A DNA stretch of 64,000 nucleotides from Bradyrhizobium lablabi (GCF_018129385.1 NZ_JAFCLN010000006.1:124001-188000); one strand, 5' to 3'. Positions 51,927-60,420 are shown, counted from the first letter of the stretch. Program-made: numbers and translations. Notes: generated from the sequence alone by a model not told the origin.

Positions 51927-51956
51927 AAAACGCCCCTGCAGAGCAGGGGCGTTTTT
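51927..51956 (+). terminator. Intrinsic terminator after rpmE
   Basis: AAAACGCCCCTGC and GCAGGGGCGTTTT pair over 13 bases around AGA, then a T-run continues (TTTTTATTT). It has the classical Rho-independent form. The A-rich 5' side means it could also stop transcripts arriving from the right. Confidence 0.9.
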
Positions 51957-52007
51957 ATTTGCGCCAACTCTACTTCGCCATTGCGAGCGAAGTGAGGCCG
52001 CCGCCAC

Positions 52008-52520
52008 TTATTGCTCGAACGCGGCCTTGAGGCGGTTGAGCTGCGGCACCAGGGGGTTGCCGATCGGGCCGCGCTCGGCGGGCGGGGCGTGAATCGTGAT
52101 GTCGAGGCGGCGCACGCGCGACTGTAGGCTCATCGAGCGCGCGATCAGGTCCTGCAATTGCTGTGGCAGCTTTGTGATCATCTCTTCCGGGCCGGGATCG
52201 GCGGCGGAAAGCTTGACCTTGGTCTTCTCGCGGTTGGCCTGCGTCAGCGTCATCTCGCCTTCCTTGACCGCCCGGTGCAGCAGCAGCCACGAGGCGAGCT
52301 GCATCAGGCGGGTGGTCAGCCGCATGCTTTCGGTCGCATAGGTCAGGCTGACGGCGCGCTCCAGCGCCTTGGCCTCGTTACGGCCGTCGCCGTCGAGATA
52401 GGCTGCGGTTTCCTCGACCAGATCCATGCCTTCGCGGAAAAGATTGCTGAACGCCGCCGAATTGGTCAGCCGTTCGCTGAATTGAACAAGCGCCGTATCG
52501 CCCTGCGAACGATCCGCCAT
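52008..52520 (-). CDS. DUF1465 family protein
   Basis: A 170-residue protein matching the Rhizobiales DUF1465 family: QFSERLTNSAAFSNLFREGM, LVEETAAYLDGDGR, YATESMRLTTRLMQLASWLL and VPQLNRLKAAFEQ. It is alpha-helical, without a signal or membrane segment. Relatives in Caulobacter and Brucella are tied to cell-cycle regulation, but a function here is not established. I chose the ATG at MADRSQGDTALV rather than the longer frame upstream. Confidence 0.83.
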   Translation of the reverse strand: MADRSQGDTALVQFSERLTNSAAFSNLFREGMDLVEETAAYLDGDGRNEAKALERAVSLTYATESMRLTTRLMQLASWLLLHRAVKEGEMTLTQANREKTKVKLSAADPGPEEMITKLPQQLQDLIARSMSLQSRVRRLDITIHAPPAERGPIGNPLVPQLNRLKAAFEQ

Positions 52521-52678
52521 GGTTAACGCCCTCACGCTACTCGTGCCCCCGCCGGCGTCCGGGCGCCGGCTTATGATGAACAAATCATTGCGCGGCCCGT
52601 TCCGGGAGTCCAGCCGCAACAAGATTTATGGTTTCCGGCGCGGTCACGAAGACGGCCAAATGCGGCGGGGATGGTGGC

Positions 52679-52709
52679 AAAAAAAGAGCCGCCGAAGGAA
52701 TCGGCGGCT
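52679..52709 (-). terminator. Strong intrinsic terminator on the minus strand with no assigned gene
   Basis: On the minus strand AGCCGCCGA, loop TTCCT, TCGGCGGCT is followed by C and seven Ts. This is a textbook Rho-independent terminator. No annotated gene on that strand ends here. The DUF1465 start is downstream, so the terminator must close another transcript, or insulate DUF1465. Confidence 0.82.
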
Positions 52710-52880
52710 TTTGAAGTTGATAACAGGGAGGCGTCAAACAGAGTGGACAGGAGCCACTCGGTGTCCAAACGAGGACGATTACAGTCATATTCGAGAAAGC
52801 TTAACTGATCGTAAATGAACGGATTTATTGAGAGTTTATTTGCCATGTCGGCCATTGGCTGAGTTTTCTCCTTGCGTCGT
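52710..52880 (-). other. Candidate small transcript ending at the orphan terminator
   Basis: On the minus strand AAGGAG is followed 12 bases later by an ATG at 52855 and a reading frame MADMANKLSINPFIYDQLSF and onward that stays open into the terminator hairpin. The frame has no stop before the hairpin, so it is either a small RNA or a leader with atypical translation. GC content is noticeably lower here than in flanking genes. Ends are guesses. Confidence 0.35.
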
Positions 52881-52954
52881 GCCGACGGAGGCGCGGACGG
52901 CGCGAGATTGAGGGAAAGTCGGCCAACGGCCTGCCTCAAGACGGGCCGCGGCAT

Positions 52955-53002
52955 ATGGGTCCCGGATCGGGCTCGCTCTGCTCGCTTGTCCGGGACGACG
53001 TG
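52955..53002. repeat. Half copy of the GTCGTCCCGG repeat family
   Basis: CATATGGGTCCCGGATCGGG followed by TCGCTTGTCCGGGACGACG matches one side of the element at 8036-8173. It lies just beyond the DUF1192 stop. Confidence 0.55.
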
Positions 53003-53025
53003 AGGAGAGAGTTCGCGCGAACGGC

Positions 53026-53217
53026 CTATGATTTGAAGAAGCTGTTCGCGGCGTCCTTGGAGGCGCGCTTCTTTGTCATCGCTTCCTGAAGCCGCGCGAT
53101 CTCGGCGTTGAGCAGGGCGATGCGCTCGGCCAACTCCTCTTCCGACAGCAAGTACAGGTCCTGGCCGATCTCGTGGCTGATCTTCTTGCGCGGACGGTCG
53201 TCGTCTTCGGTTGCCAT
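53026..53217 (-). CDS. DUF1192 family small protein
   Basis: A 63-residue protein MATEDDDRPRKKISHEIGQD then LYLLSEEELAERIALLNAEI, with a C-terminal coiled coil ending AANSFFKS. It matches the DUF1192 family of the Rhizobiales. The helix pattern suggests a dimer. Function is unknown. It is divergent from the quinone oxidoreductase gene. Confidence 0.82.
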   Translation of the reverse strand: MATEDDDRPRKKISHEIGQDLYLLSEEELAERIALLNAEIARLQEAMTKKRASKDAANSFFKS

Positions 53218-53311
53218 CGCGTTCTCCCTCTGCTCGCGGGAAGCTGTTGCCAGCGCAAGCCGGGCTGGCTAAGCAAACGGCCTGAAATCCCGCATTTCGC
53301 AAGGACAAATC

Positions 53312-54313
53312 ATGAATAAGCCGCCCGCGCAAATGACCGTTGTCGCCATCTCCAAGCCGGGCGGCCCCGAGGTGCTTGTTCCCGAAACGCGCAGCGTTCC
53401 GGTGCCAGGGCAAGGCGAACTGCTGGTCAAGGTGATGGCCGCCGGCGTCAACCGGCCGGATGTGGCGCAGCGTTCCGGCGCCTATCCGCCGCCGCCCGGC
53501 GCGAGCGACCTGCCCGGCCTCGAAATCGCCGGCGAAGTGGTTGCGGTCGGTCCGGGCGTGACGCGCCACAAGGTCGGCGACAAGGTGATGTCGCTGGTGG
53601 CCGGCGGCGGCTACGCCCAATACTGCATCGCGCAGGACGGCCAGGCGATGACGGTGCCACCGGCGCTGTCGATCGCGGAAGCCGGTGCGTTGCCGGAAAC
53701 GCTGATGACGGTCTGGCACAACGTGTTCGAGCGCGGCGCGCTCAAGCCCGGCGAGACGCTGCTGATCCATGGCGGCTCTTCCGGCATCGGCACGATGGCG
53801 ATCCAGCTCGCCAAAGCGTTCGGCTCGAAGGTGATCGTCACGGTGGGATCGCAGGACAAGGCGGACGCCTGCCTCAAGCTCGGCGCGGACATTGCGATCA
53901 ACTACAAGACTCAGGATTTTGTGGAGGAGACGAAGAAGGCGACCGGCGGCGCCGGCGCCAATGTCATCCTCGACATGGTCGGCGGCGACTACATCGACCG
54001 CAACTACGATGCCGCTGCGATCGATGGCCGTGTCGTTCAGATCGCATTCCTGTCCAACGCGCCGAAGACAACCGCCAATTTCGCAAAGCTGATGGTCAAG
54101 CGCCTCACCCATACCGGCTCCACGCTGCGTCCCCGTAGTAATGCGGACAAGGCGGCGATGGTCGCGGCGATCGAGGCGAAGGTGATGCCGCTCTTGCGCG
54201 AAGGCCGCGTCAAACCCCTGATGGACAGCACTTTCCCGCTGGAAAAGGCTGCTGATGCGCATCGGCGGATGGAGACGAGCGAACATATTGGCAAAATTGT
54301 GTTGGCCGTTTAA
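53312..54313 (+). CDS. NAD(P)H quinone oxidoreductase (PIG3-type MDR family)
   Basis: A 333-residue zinc-free medium-chain dehydrogenase. It begins MTVVAISKPGGPEVLVPET, has VMAAGVNRPDVAQRSGAYPP and the nucleotide motif LIHGGSSGIGTMAIQLAK, then NVILDMVGGDYIDRN. There are no zinc-site cysteines. The best match in type is the PIG3 group, which reduces quinones with NADPH. It is a single gene between DUF1192 and the GGDEF-EAL gene. Confidence 0.87.
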   Translation: MNKPPAQMTVVAISKPGGPEVLVPETRSVPVPGQGELLVKVMAAGVNRPDVAQRSGAYPPPPGASDLPGLEIAGEVVAVGPGVTRHKVGDKVMSLVAGGGYAQYCIAQDGQAMTVPPALSIAEAGALPETLMTVWHNVFERGALKPGETLLIHGGSSGIGTMAIQLAKAFGSKVIVTVGSQDKADACLKLGADIAINYKTQDFVEETKKATGGAGANVILDMVGGDYIDRNYDAAAIDGRVVQIAFLSNAPKTTANFAKLMVKRLTHTGSTLRPRSNADKAAMVAAIEAKVMPLLREGRVKPLMDSTFPLEKAADAHRRMETSEHIGKIVLAV

Positions 54314-54432
54314 CTCTGCCGACCAATGCGCGGGCGGAAACCCTTTGATTTCCCTCGCTTTCATGTCAATTATCGCGAAACGCCGGGTGCTTCGCTTCGC
54401 CCGGAAAATACGTTGGTCGCGGAGTACTGACA

Positions 54433-57309
54433 TTGCGTCTGATCAGGTGCCTGGCGCTGTTCGCGCTGGGGCTCATGATGGTTGCGGCCGCGCCAGAGGC
54501 GCGGGCGATCGACGCCGTCAGCGTCCGCAGCGACGCGCCCGCCATCGATCTCACCGCCGTTCTCGATCACCAGCGCAGCGACTCTGACCGCATCCAGGTC
54601 TCGACCGCGCCCGGCACCGACGGCATCGTCCGCCGCATCGAGGTGCGCGCGCGTGAAGGCGGCCAGAACTGGGTGGTGTTCGCGCTCGCCAACAACACCG
54701 ATGATCAGCTTGATCGTCTGATCGTCGCGCCGCATTACCGCATCGTGTCGTCCGGCCTCTTGTGGCCCGATCTCGGCCTGTCGCGCGTCGCCACCATCAC
54801 ACCGTCGGTGGGCGACCGCCCCGAGCGGCAGGAAAGCGCGACCGCCGACATCTTCCGCATCACGCTCGACCCCGGCGCCGTCGTCACTTTCGTCGCGGAG
54901 CTGCGCACCGACAAGCTGCCGCAGCTCTATCTGTGGGAGCCCGAAGCCTACAAGGACAAGGTCAACTCCTTCACGCTCTACCAGGGCATCGTGATCGGCA
55001 TCTCCGGCCTGCTGGCGCTCGTGCTCACCATTTTGTTCGTGGTGAAGGGCTCGATCATGTTCCCCGCCGCCGCGGCGCTGGCCTGGGCGGTGCTGGTCTA
55101 TATCGGCGTCGACTTCGGCTTCTGGGGCAAGGTGCTGGACATGTCGAACAACGCCGAGCGCGTCTGGCGCGCTGCGGGCGAAGCGATTTTGGCCGCAACG
55201 CTGCTGGTGTTCCTGTTCGCCTATCTCAATCTCTCGCGCTGGCATGTGCGCTACTCGCACATCACCGTGGGCTGGCTGACCTTCCTCGGCTCCCTCGTCG
55301 CACTCGCGCTGTTCGATCCCGCGGTCGCCTCCGGCATTGCGCGCATGTCGCTGGTGCTGATCGCCTTCGCCGGCTTTGCGCTGATCGTCTATCTCTCCAC
55401 CCACGGTTTTGACCGCGCGGTGCTGCTGATCCCGACCTGGTTCCTCTTCGTGGTCTGGGTCGTCGCAGCCGGCATGACCGTCGCAGGAAACGTCACCAAC
55501 GACATCGTCGGCCCTGCCTTGCTCGGCGGCCTCGTGCTGATCGTGATGCTGATCGGCTTTACGGTCATGCAACACGCCTTCGCGGGCGGCGGCGCCACCA
55601 CCGGCGTGGTCTCCGACGTCGAGCGCCGCGCGCTGGCGCTGGCCGGCTCCGGCGACCTGATCTGGGACTGGGACGTTTCCGCCGACAAGGTTTTCACCAG
55701 CCCCGAGACCGAAGCGCTGCTTGGCCTCAAGCGCGGCACGCTGGAAGGCCCTGCCGCCAAATGGCTGGAAGTGCTGCATCCGCTCGACCAGGACCGTTTC
55801 CGTGCTGCGCTCGACAGCGTGCTGGACCAGCGCCGCGGCCGCCTGGTGCAGGATTTCCGCCTGCGCACGCCGGACGGGCACTTCATGTGGTTCGCGCTGA
55901 AGGCACGCCCGGTCGTGGGCTCCGACGGCGAAGTCTCGCGCGTGGTCGGCACGCTCACCGATGTCACCGACATCAAGAACGCCGAGGAGCGCATGCTGCA
56001 TGACAGTGTGCACGACAACCTCACCGGCCTGCCGAACCGAAAGCTCTTCATCGACCGCCTCAATGCGGTGGCGAATCTTGCCAAGACGATGCCGAACCTG
56101 CGGCCGACCCTGATGGTGATCGACCTCGACCGCTTCAAGCAGGTCAACGATTCCGTCGGCATCGCGGTCGGCGATTCCATCCTGCTGACGCTGGCGCGGC
56201 GGCTGACGCGCATCCTCAAGCCGCAGGACACGCTGGCGCGGCTCGCCGGCGACCAGTTCGGCCTGATCCTGATGTCGGAACAGGAATCGGCGCGCATCAC
56301 TGCCTTTGCCGAGACCATTCGCAAGACGATCCGCGCGCCGATCGCCTTCAACGACCGCGAGATTTTTCTCACCGCCTCGATCGGTCTGGCGCTCTCCGAC
56401 CCGCAGACGCAGCTTTCGGAAGAGATCATCAAGGACGCCGAGCTTGCGATGTATCATTCCAAGCGCATCGGCGGCGACCGCATCGACGTCTACAAGCCGG
56501 CGATGCGCGCGCGCAAGACCGACCGCCTGACCCTGGAGAGCGAGCTGCGCCGCGCCATCGAGCGGCAGGAGATCACGATCCTGTACCAGCCGATCGTGCG
56601 GCTGGAGGATCGCTCGATCGCGGGCTTCGAGGCGCTGGCGCGCTGGGATCATCCAAAGCTCGGCCGCATGTCGCCGTCGGAATTCATCTCGATCGCGGAA
56701 GAGATCGGCCTGATCGTCGACCTCGGCATGTTCGTGATGGACCAGACCGCGAGGCAGCTTGCGGTGTGGCAGCGCGCGATGCGTTCGCGCGAGCCGATTT
56801 TTGCCAGCGTCAACGTCTCCTCGCGGCAATTGCTGCGGCATGACCTGATCCACGATATCCGCACCGTGCTGTCGCGCTCCTCGGTGGCGCGCGGCACGCT
56901 CAAGCTGGAATTGACGGAGTCGCTGGTGATGGAGAATCCGGAGCACGCCGCGCAAATGCTGACGCGCATCCGCGAGCTCGGCACCGGTCTCTCGCTCGAC
57001 GATTTCGGCACCGGCCATTCCTCGCTCGCATACTTGCAGCGCTTTCCGTTCGACACGATCAAGATCGACCAGTCGTTCGTGCGCACCACCAGCCGCGGCA
57101 CCCGGCCGGTGATCCTGAAATCGATCATCGCGCTGGCGCACGACCTCGGCATGGACGTGGTCGCCGAGGGCGCGGAGACGGATTCGGACGCGGTCGAGCT
57201 CTATCAACTCGGCTGCGAATACGCGCAGGGCTTTGCCTTTGGCGAGCCAATGGACGCGGACGCCGCAATGCGGCTCTTGACGGAAGTGCGGCTGGAAGCG
57301 GCGAGTTAA
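54433..57309 (+). CDS. Membrane 7TM-PAS-GGDEF-EAL c-di-GMP protein with degenerate GGDEF
   Basis: A 958-residue protein starting at TTG with GGAG eight bases upstream. In order: signal peptide (ending APEARA), periplasmic domain (about 26-180), seven helices (180-385, e.g. GIVIGISGLLALVLTILFV), a PAS domain (400-520, IWDWDVSADKVFTS), a GGDEF domain and an EAL domain. The GGDEF signature is AGDQF (605-609), so cyclase activity is unlikely. EAL is intact: Glu733 in GFEALARW, LELTESLVMENP, DDFGTGHSSLAYL. It is likely a phosphodiesterase with the GGDEF domain as a GTP sensor. The N-terminus resembles 7TMR-DISM receptors. Confidence 0.88.
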   Translation: MRLIRCLALFALGLMMVAAAPEARAIDAVSVRSDAPAIDLTAVLDHQRSDSDRIQVSTAPGTDGIVRRIEVRAREGGQNWVVFALANNTDDQLDRLIVAPHYRIVSSGLLWPDLGLSRVATITPSVGDRPERQESATADIFRITLDPGAVVTFVAELRTDKLPQLYLWEPEAYKDKVNSFTLYQGIVIGISGLLALVLTILFVVKGSIMFPAAAALAWAVLVYIGVDFGFWGKVLDMSNNAERVWRAAGEAILAATLLVFLFAYLNLSRWHVRYSHITVGWLTFLGSLVALALFDPAVASGIARMSLVLIAFAGFALIVYLSTHGFDRAVLLIPTWFLFVVWVVAAGMTVAGNVTNDIVGPALLGGLVLIVMLIGFTVMQHAFAGGGATTGVVSDVERRALALAGSGDLIWDWDVSADKVFTSPETEALLGLKRGTLEGPAAKWLEVLHPLDQDRFRAALDSVLDQRRGRLVQDFRLRTPDGHFMWFALKARPVVGSDGEVSRVVGTLTDVTDIKNAEERMLHDSVHDNLTGLPNRKLFIDRLNAVANLAKTMPNLRPTLMVIDLDRFKQVNDSVGIAVGDSILLTLARRLTRILKPQDTLARLAGDQFGLILMSEQESARITAFAETIRKTIRAPIAFNDREIFLTASIGLALSDPQTQLSEEIIKDAELAMYHSKRIGGDRIDVYKPAMRARKTDRLTLESELRRAIERQEITILYQPIVRLEDRSIAGFEALARWDHPKLGRMSPSEFISIAEEIGLIVDLGMFVMDQTARQLAVWQRAMRSREPIFASVNVSSRQLLRHDLIHDIRTVLSRSSVARGTLKLELTESLVMENPEHAAQMLTRIRELGTGLSLDDFGTGHSSLAYLQRFPFDTIKIDQSFVRTTSRGTRPVILKSIIALAHDLGMDVVAEGAETDSDAVELYQLGCEYAQGFAFGEPMDADAAMRLLTEVRLEAAS

Positions 57310-57347
57310 TCTCGCGCGGTCGGGCTCGATAGCTGCCACACCAATAC

Positions 57348-57453
57348 TCGTCATGCCCCGCGAAGGCGGGGCATCCAGTACGCCGCGGCTTCTCGGTTCT
57401 ATCACTGCTGTCTCTGGAATACTGGATCACCCGCCTTCGCGGGTGATGACGAG
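57348..57453. repeat. Inverted repeat, 'CGTCAT...GATGACG' family
   Basis: CTCGTCATGCCCCGCGAAGG and CCTTCGCGGGTGATGACGAG pair imperfectly; inside lie GCATCCAGTACGCCGCGG and GGAATACTGGATC, the same blocks as in 28982-29083 in the other order. First of three repeats in the non-coding block 57310-58285. Confidence 0.75.
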
Positions 57454-57467
57454 GAGTGGTGTGGCGC

Positions 57468-57560
57468 CGTCATTGCGAGCGAAGCGAAGCAATCCACCTA
57501 TCAACCCGCACAACTCGCCGCGCCATGGATTGCTTCGTCGCTTCGCTCCTCGCAATGACG
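57468..57560. repeat. Inverted repeat, 'CGTCATTGCGAGCGAAG' family
   Basis: CGTCATTGCGAGCGAAGCGA and its near reverse complement at the right end (TCGCTTCGCTCCTCGCAATG, then ACG) enclose CAATCCA/TGGATTG pairs. A further fragment of this family is visible near 51974 (CATTGCGAGCGAAGTGAGGC). Confidence 0.7.
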
Positions 57561-57618
57561 TGGAGACATGCGTGATCGCTCTCACGGCTTGATCTCACCT
57601 GAGTCATACTAATCTCAT

Positions 57619-58100
57619 AGCCCTTCCCCCAAACAGAGGGAGCAGGGAATGCCGGGTGCGCGCTACACCCGAGGTCTCGTGTGCCGTGATGCGCAAGCAA
57701 GAAAAAGGCGCACACGAGCATACAGGTGAGCGGAGGCAGTCCGGCATCCCCTGCGCAATGGCTTTACGGCTTACTTCGTGCTCTCCCCGGTGGAGCGGGC
57801 TTGTTGTCACCGTCGCCGGCGGGATACTTCCCGCCAACTTGGCGCCAGCATCGCGGCGTCAGGACCACACGACTTCGCCGTACGCGGACAACGCTTCGCC
57901 CGGCGTGCTCGTTTGAGCACCCCTGACGCTGCCGCGTCCATCGCATCCAGCCCAACGCGTCGTGACGATCGCGATACGTCCCCTCGTGTGGGCCGGGTGC
58001 ACGTAGTACTGCCAGTGATTTGCCCGAGATGACCAGCGGAATATTTTTGCGCGAGGGGCTTGACGCGATTTCTGTAAATCAGAAGTGATTTGCCCGTCGT
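57619..58100. repeat. Long non-coding bradyrhizobial repeat element
   Basis: About 480 bases with no credible reading frame. It contains phrases that recur as intergenic sequence in Bradyrhizobium genomes (CTTACTTCGTGCTCTCCCCG, CGTCCATCGCATCCAGCCCA, and GTGATTTGCCCGAGATGACC, repeated as GTGATTTGCCCGTCGTG). Identification is from memory of such repeats and needs a search. From here to 58285 I see nothing else. Confidence 0.5.
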
Positions 58101-58285
58101 GTTGAATCTGCAACAGCAGCAGACGTTGCGCGAAGCCTGCCAAGGGCCGGAGGCGGAAGCATGCCCCGGCGCCTATCGCGGACTGCTCAGCGAGGCGTGA
58201 ACTGGTCGAGATCGTGAACGCCCATCTGCTGCTTCAGTTGCGCGACGCGGCGCGCTGCGTGCCGGCCCGCGACCGGCCGGCCCGA

Positions 58286-58495
58286 TCAGCGCCAGGCCTT
58301 TTCGTTCTTCTGTTCGTAATCCTTGAAAGCCTTCTCGAGGCCGCCAAGAACCTCGGCCGACGTCTCGAACATCGCCTTCAACTGCGGCTCGTCGACTTTC
58401 TCGATATCCTCGCGCAGGTGGTTCCGGATGTCCTGGAGCGCCTTCTGCATCTTCTGCGTATGGTGTCGCGGATCGCGGTCTGCCGCACTTGCCAT
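58286..58495 (-). CDS. Small helical protein, unknown
   Basis: A 69-residue protein MASAADRDPRHHTQKMQKAL, then IRNHLREDIEKVDEPQLKAM and VLGGLEKAFKDYEQKNEKAW. It is charged, helical and cytoplasmic. GGAGA precedes the ATG at a good distance. A conserved role cannot be named. It is divergent from the PadR gene. Confidence 0.62.
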   Translation of the reverse strand: MASAADRDPRHHTQKMQKALQDIRNHLREDIEKVDEPQLKAMFETSAEVLGGLEKAFKDYEQKNEKAWR

Positions 58496-58612
58496 GGCCA
58501 GTCTCCTCGCTGCTAAATGACTTCCCGCCGGAGTTCAGAAGCGTCCGGCGAGACGGCGCGTTAACGGACGGCGAAGACCGTCGTTCCAATTACGAAATCC
58601 GATAAGGGTGCC

Positions 58613-58915
58613 ATGAAGTTCAAGGATCTGCTCACCGGGTTCATCAGGCTGCATATTCTGCATCATGCGGCGGAACATGAGATTTATGGCCAGTGGATGA
58701 TCGAAGAACTGGCCCGCCACGGCTACAAGCTCAGTCCCGGCACGCTCTATCCGCTGCTCCACGGCATGGAACGGAAAGGTTATCTGCGGTCGCGCAAGCA
58801 GCATCCCGGCCGAACGGCACGCACGCTCTATCGCGCGACGCCGCTCGGCAAAAAGGGGCTTGCGCTCGCCAAGACGCGAGTCCTCGAATTCACCGGGGAG
58901 GCCATGAAGGATTAG
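58613..58915 (+). CDS. PadR family transcriptional regulator
   Basis: A 100-residue PadR without the long C-terminal domain (subfamily 2 type). The winged helix has EIYGQWMIEELARHGYKLSP, GTLYPLLHGMERKGYLRSRK and RTLYRATPLGKKGLALAKT. It precedes chrA by 68 bases, in which there is a perfect palindrome. PadR-chrA pairs occur in several bacteria, so it probably controls chrA and itself. Confidence 0.87.
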   Translation: MKFKDLLTGFIRLHILHHAAEHEIYGQWMIEELARHGYKLSPGTLYPLLHGMERKGYLRSRKQHPGRTARTLYRATPLGKKGLALAKTRVLEFTGEAMKD

Positions 58916-58938
58916 CGCTAGCCGATCTGAGGGATATC

Positions 58939-58959
58939 GTTTATCGAAGTTCGATAAAC
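58939..58959. promoter_or_regulatory. Perfect 21-bp palindrome, PadR operator candidate before chrA
   Basis: GTTTATCGAA, central G, TTCGATAAAC. The site lies between the padR stop and the chrA start. The inverted TATCGA/TCGATA form fits winged-helix PadR dimers. Repression of chrA and relief by the metal or another signal is the simplest reading. Confidence 0.6.
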
Positions 58960-58983
58960 AGCCGGAACCGGAATCAAACGTCC

Positions 58984-60225
58984 GTGAAGAGCCCGAATTC
59001 ATCAGTCGATCTTTCCGCAGGCCGGCAGTCCCGCCCCGGCTCTCCGCTGGAGGTCCTGCTGATCTTCCTGAAGCTCGGCCTGACCTGCTTCGGCGGCCCG
59101 ATCGCCCACATCGGGTACTTCCGCGAAGAATTTGTCGTGCGCCGCAAGTGGATCGATGAGCATGCCTATGCCGATCTCGTCGGCCTGTGCCAGTTTCTGC
59201 CGGGCCCCGCCAGCAGCCAGGTCGGTTTCTCGATCGGGCTGATGCGGGCAGGTTACCTCGGCGCACTTGCCGCCTGGACGGGCTTTACGCTGCCATCGGC
59301 CGCGGCGCTCATCCTCTTCGCTTATGGCGCCGGCGCGCTGAGCGGGCCGGTCGGCGCCGGCCTGCTGCACGGGCTGAAGCTGACGGCCGTTGCCATCGTG
59401 GCGCAGGCGGTCTGGGGCATGGCGCGCAGCCTTTGTCCCGACCGCGAGCGCGCGTCGATCGCAGTGGTGGCGGCGCTCATCATCATCCTGTTCAGCACGG
59501 CATCGGTCGCACAGATCGGCGCGATCGTTCTCGGTGGCCTCGCCGGCCTGTGGTTGTGCCGCAGCGAAGCACCGGCAGCGTCGGGACATGTCGAGATTCC
59601 CGTCTCTCGCACAGTGGGCCTGATCGCCCTCGCGATGTTCTTCGTTCTGCTGGCGGGACTTCCCGTGCTGCGCGGCCTGACACAATCCACTGATGTCGCG
59701 CTGTTCGATGCCTTCTATCGCTCCGGCGCCCTCGTCTTCGGCGGCGGCCACGTCGTGCTCCCTCTCCTGCGTGAAGCGTTCGTCGCACCGGGCTGGCTGA
59801 GCGATGATGCTTTCCTCGCCGGCTACGGCGCCGCGCAGGCCGTACCGGGCCCCCTCTTCACCTTCGCCGCCTATCTCGGCGCCGTCGTGGCGATCGAGCC
59901 GCATGGGATAGCAGGGGCGGCTCTCGGCCTCGCCGGCATCTTTCTGCCGGGGATTCTTGTGCTGCTCGGAGCTTTGCCGTTCTGGGACACGTTCCGGCAG
60001 CGCGCCGGCGCTCAAGCAGTGATGCGGGGCATCAACGCCGCCGTCGTCGGCGTACTGGGTGCGGCGTTCTACGACCCGGTCTGGACCACAACGGTACGCG
60101 CGCCGGCCGACTTCGGCGTCGCGCTGGTCGGCTTCGTCCTGCTGACCGTCTGGCGCGCTCCTCCGCTGGTCGTGGTCGCCTTCAGCGCCGCGGCCGGAAC
60201 GGCCCTGGCGCTCGCCAGACTGTGA
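58984..60225 (+). CDS. chrA: Chromate transporter ChrA, two-domain form
   Basis: A 413-residue CHR-family transporter with two homologous halves. First: LKLGLTCFGGPIAHIGYF, LCQFLPGPASSQVGFSIGL. Second: YRSGALVFGGGHVVLPLLRE, GYGAAQAVPGPLFTFAAYLG. These FGG and PGP motifs are the family signature. ChrA expels chromate with the proton gradient. The start is a GTG (VKSPNSSVDL) with GGAA upstream; the frame reads further up through the padR gene but without support. It is regulated, probably, by the upstream PadR. Confidence 0.92.
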   Translation: MKSPNSSVDLSAGRQSRPGSPLEVLLIFLKLGLTCFGGPIAHIGYFREEFVVRRKWIDEHAYADLVGLCQFLPGPASSQVGFSIGLMRAGYLGALAAWTGFTLPSAAALILFAYGAGALSGPVGAGLLHGLKLTAVAIVAQAVWGMARSLCPDRERASIAVVAALIIILFSTASVAQIGAIVLGGLAGLWLCRSEAPAASGHVEIPVSRTVGLIALAMFFVLLAGLPVLRGLTQSTDVALFDAFYRSGALVFGGGHVVLPLLREAFVAPGWLSDDAFLAGYGAAQAVPGPLFTFAAYLGAVVAIEPHGIAGAALGLAGIFLPGILVLLGALPFWDTFRQRAGAQAVMRGINAAVVGVLGAAFYDPVWTTTVRAPADFGVALVGFVLLTVWRAPPLVVVAFSAAAGTALALARL

Positions 60226-60291
60226 CCGCACGAACCCCAATTTCTCCGGTCCGTTAAAGCGATCGTCAACGATTTTGCCGAAAATTCCCGG

Positions 60292-60420
60292 TCTAGAGCA
60301 GGATGACTTTTCTTCGAATCGTCATCCCGCTCTATCTTTTTGCTTGAGCATGATCTCCGCGCAAACGCTTCGCGTTTGTCGCAGGGAAAACCGGTGTCCA
60401 CCTTTCCGGATCATGCTCTA
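60292..60420. repeat. Composite repeat with 'GAGCATGATC' arms
   Basis: AGAGCAGGATGACTTTTC and GTCATCCCGCTCT form one hairpin; then GAGCATGATCTCCGCGCAAA, ACGCTTCGCGTTTGTC and CCGGATCATGCTC form a second. The second shares arms and the AAAACCGG core with 233-283. It abuts the acyltransferase ribosome-binding site. Confidence 0.75.

Noticed and set aside
52571..54433. Open frame of 620 codons on the minus strand
   Set aside because: It covers the quinone oxidoreductase (+) and DUF1192 (other frame). Only its last part, near 52855, has a ribosome site, and that is reported separately as a candidate transcript.
54370..57405. Open frame of 1011 codons on the minus strand
   Set aside because: It lies antisense to the GGDEF-EAL gene, has His/Arg/Asp-rich composition typical of the complement of high-GC coding DNA, and no recognisable domain.
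57656..58032. Small frames of 60-86 codons in the repeat block
   Set aside because: Several overlap on both strands, none has a ribosome site, and the sequence looks like a dispersed repeat.
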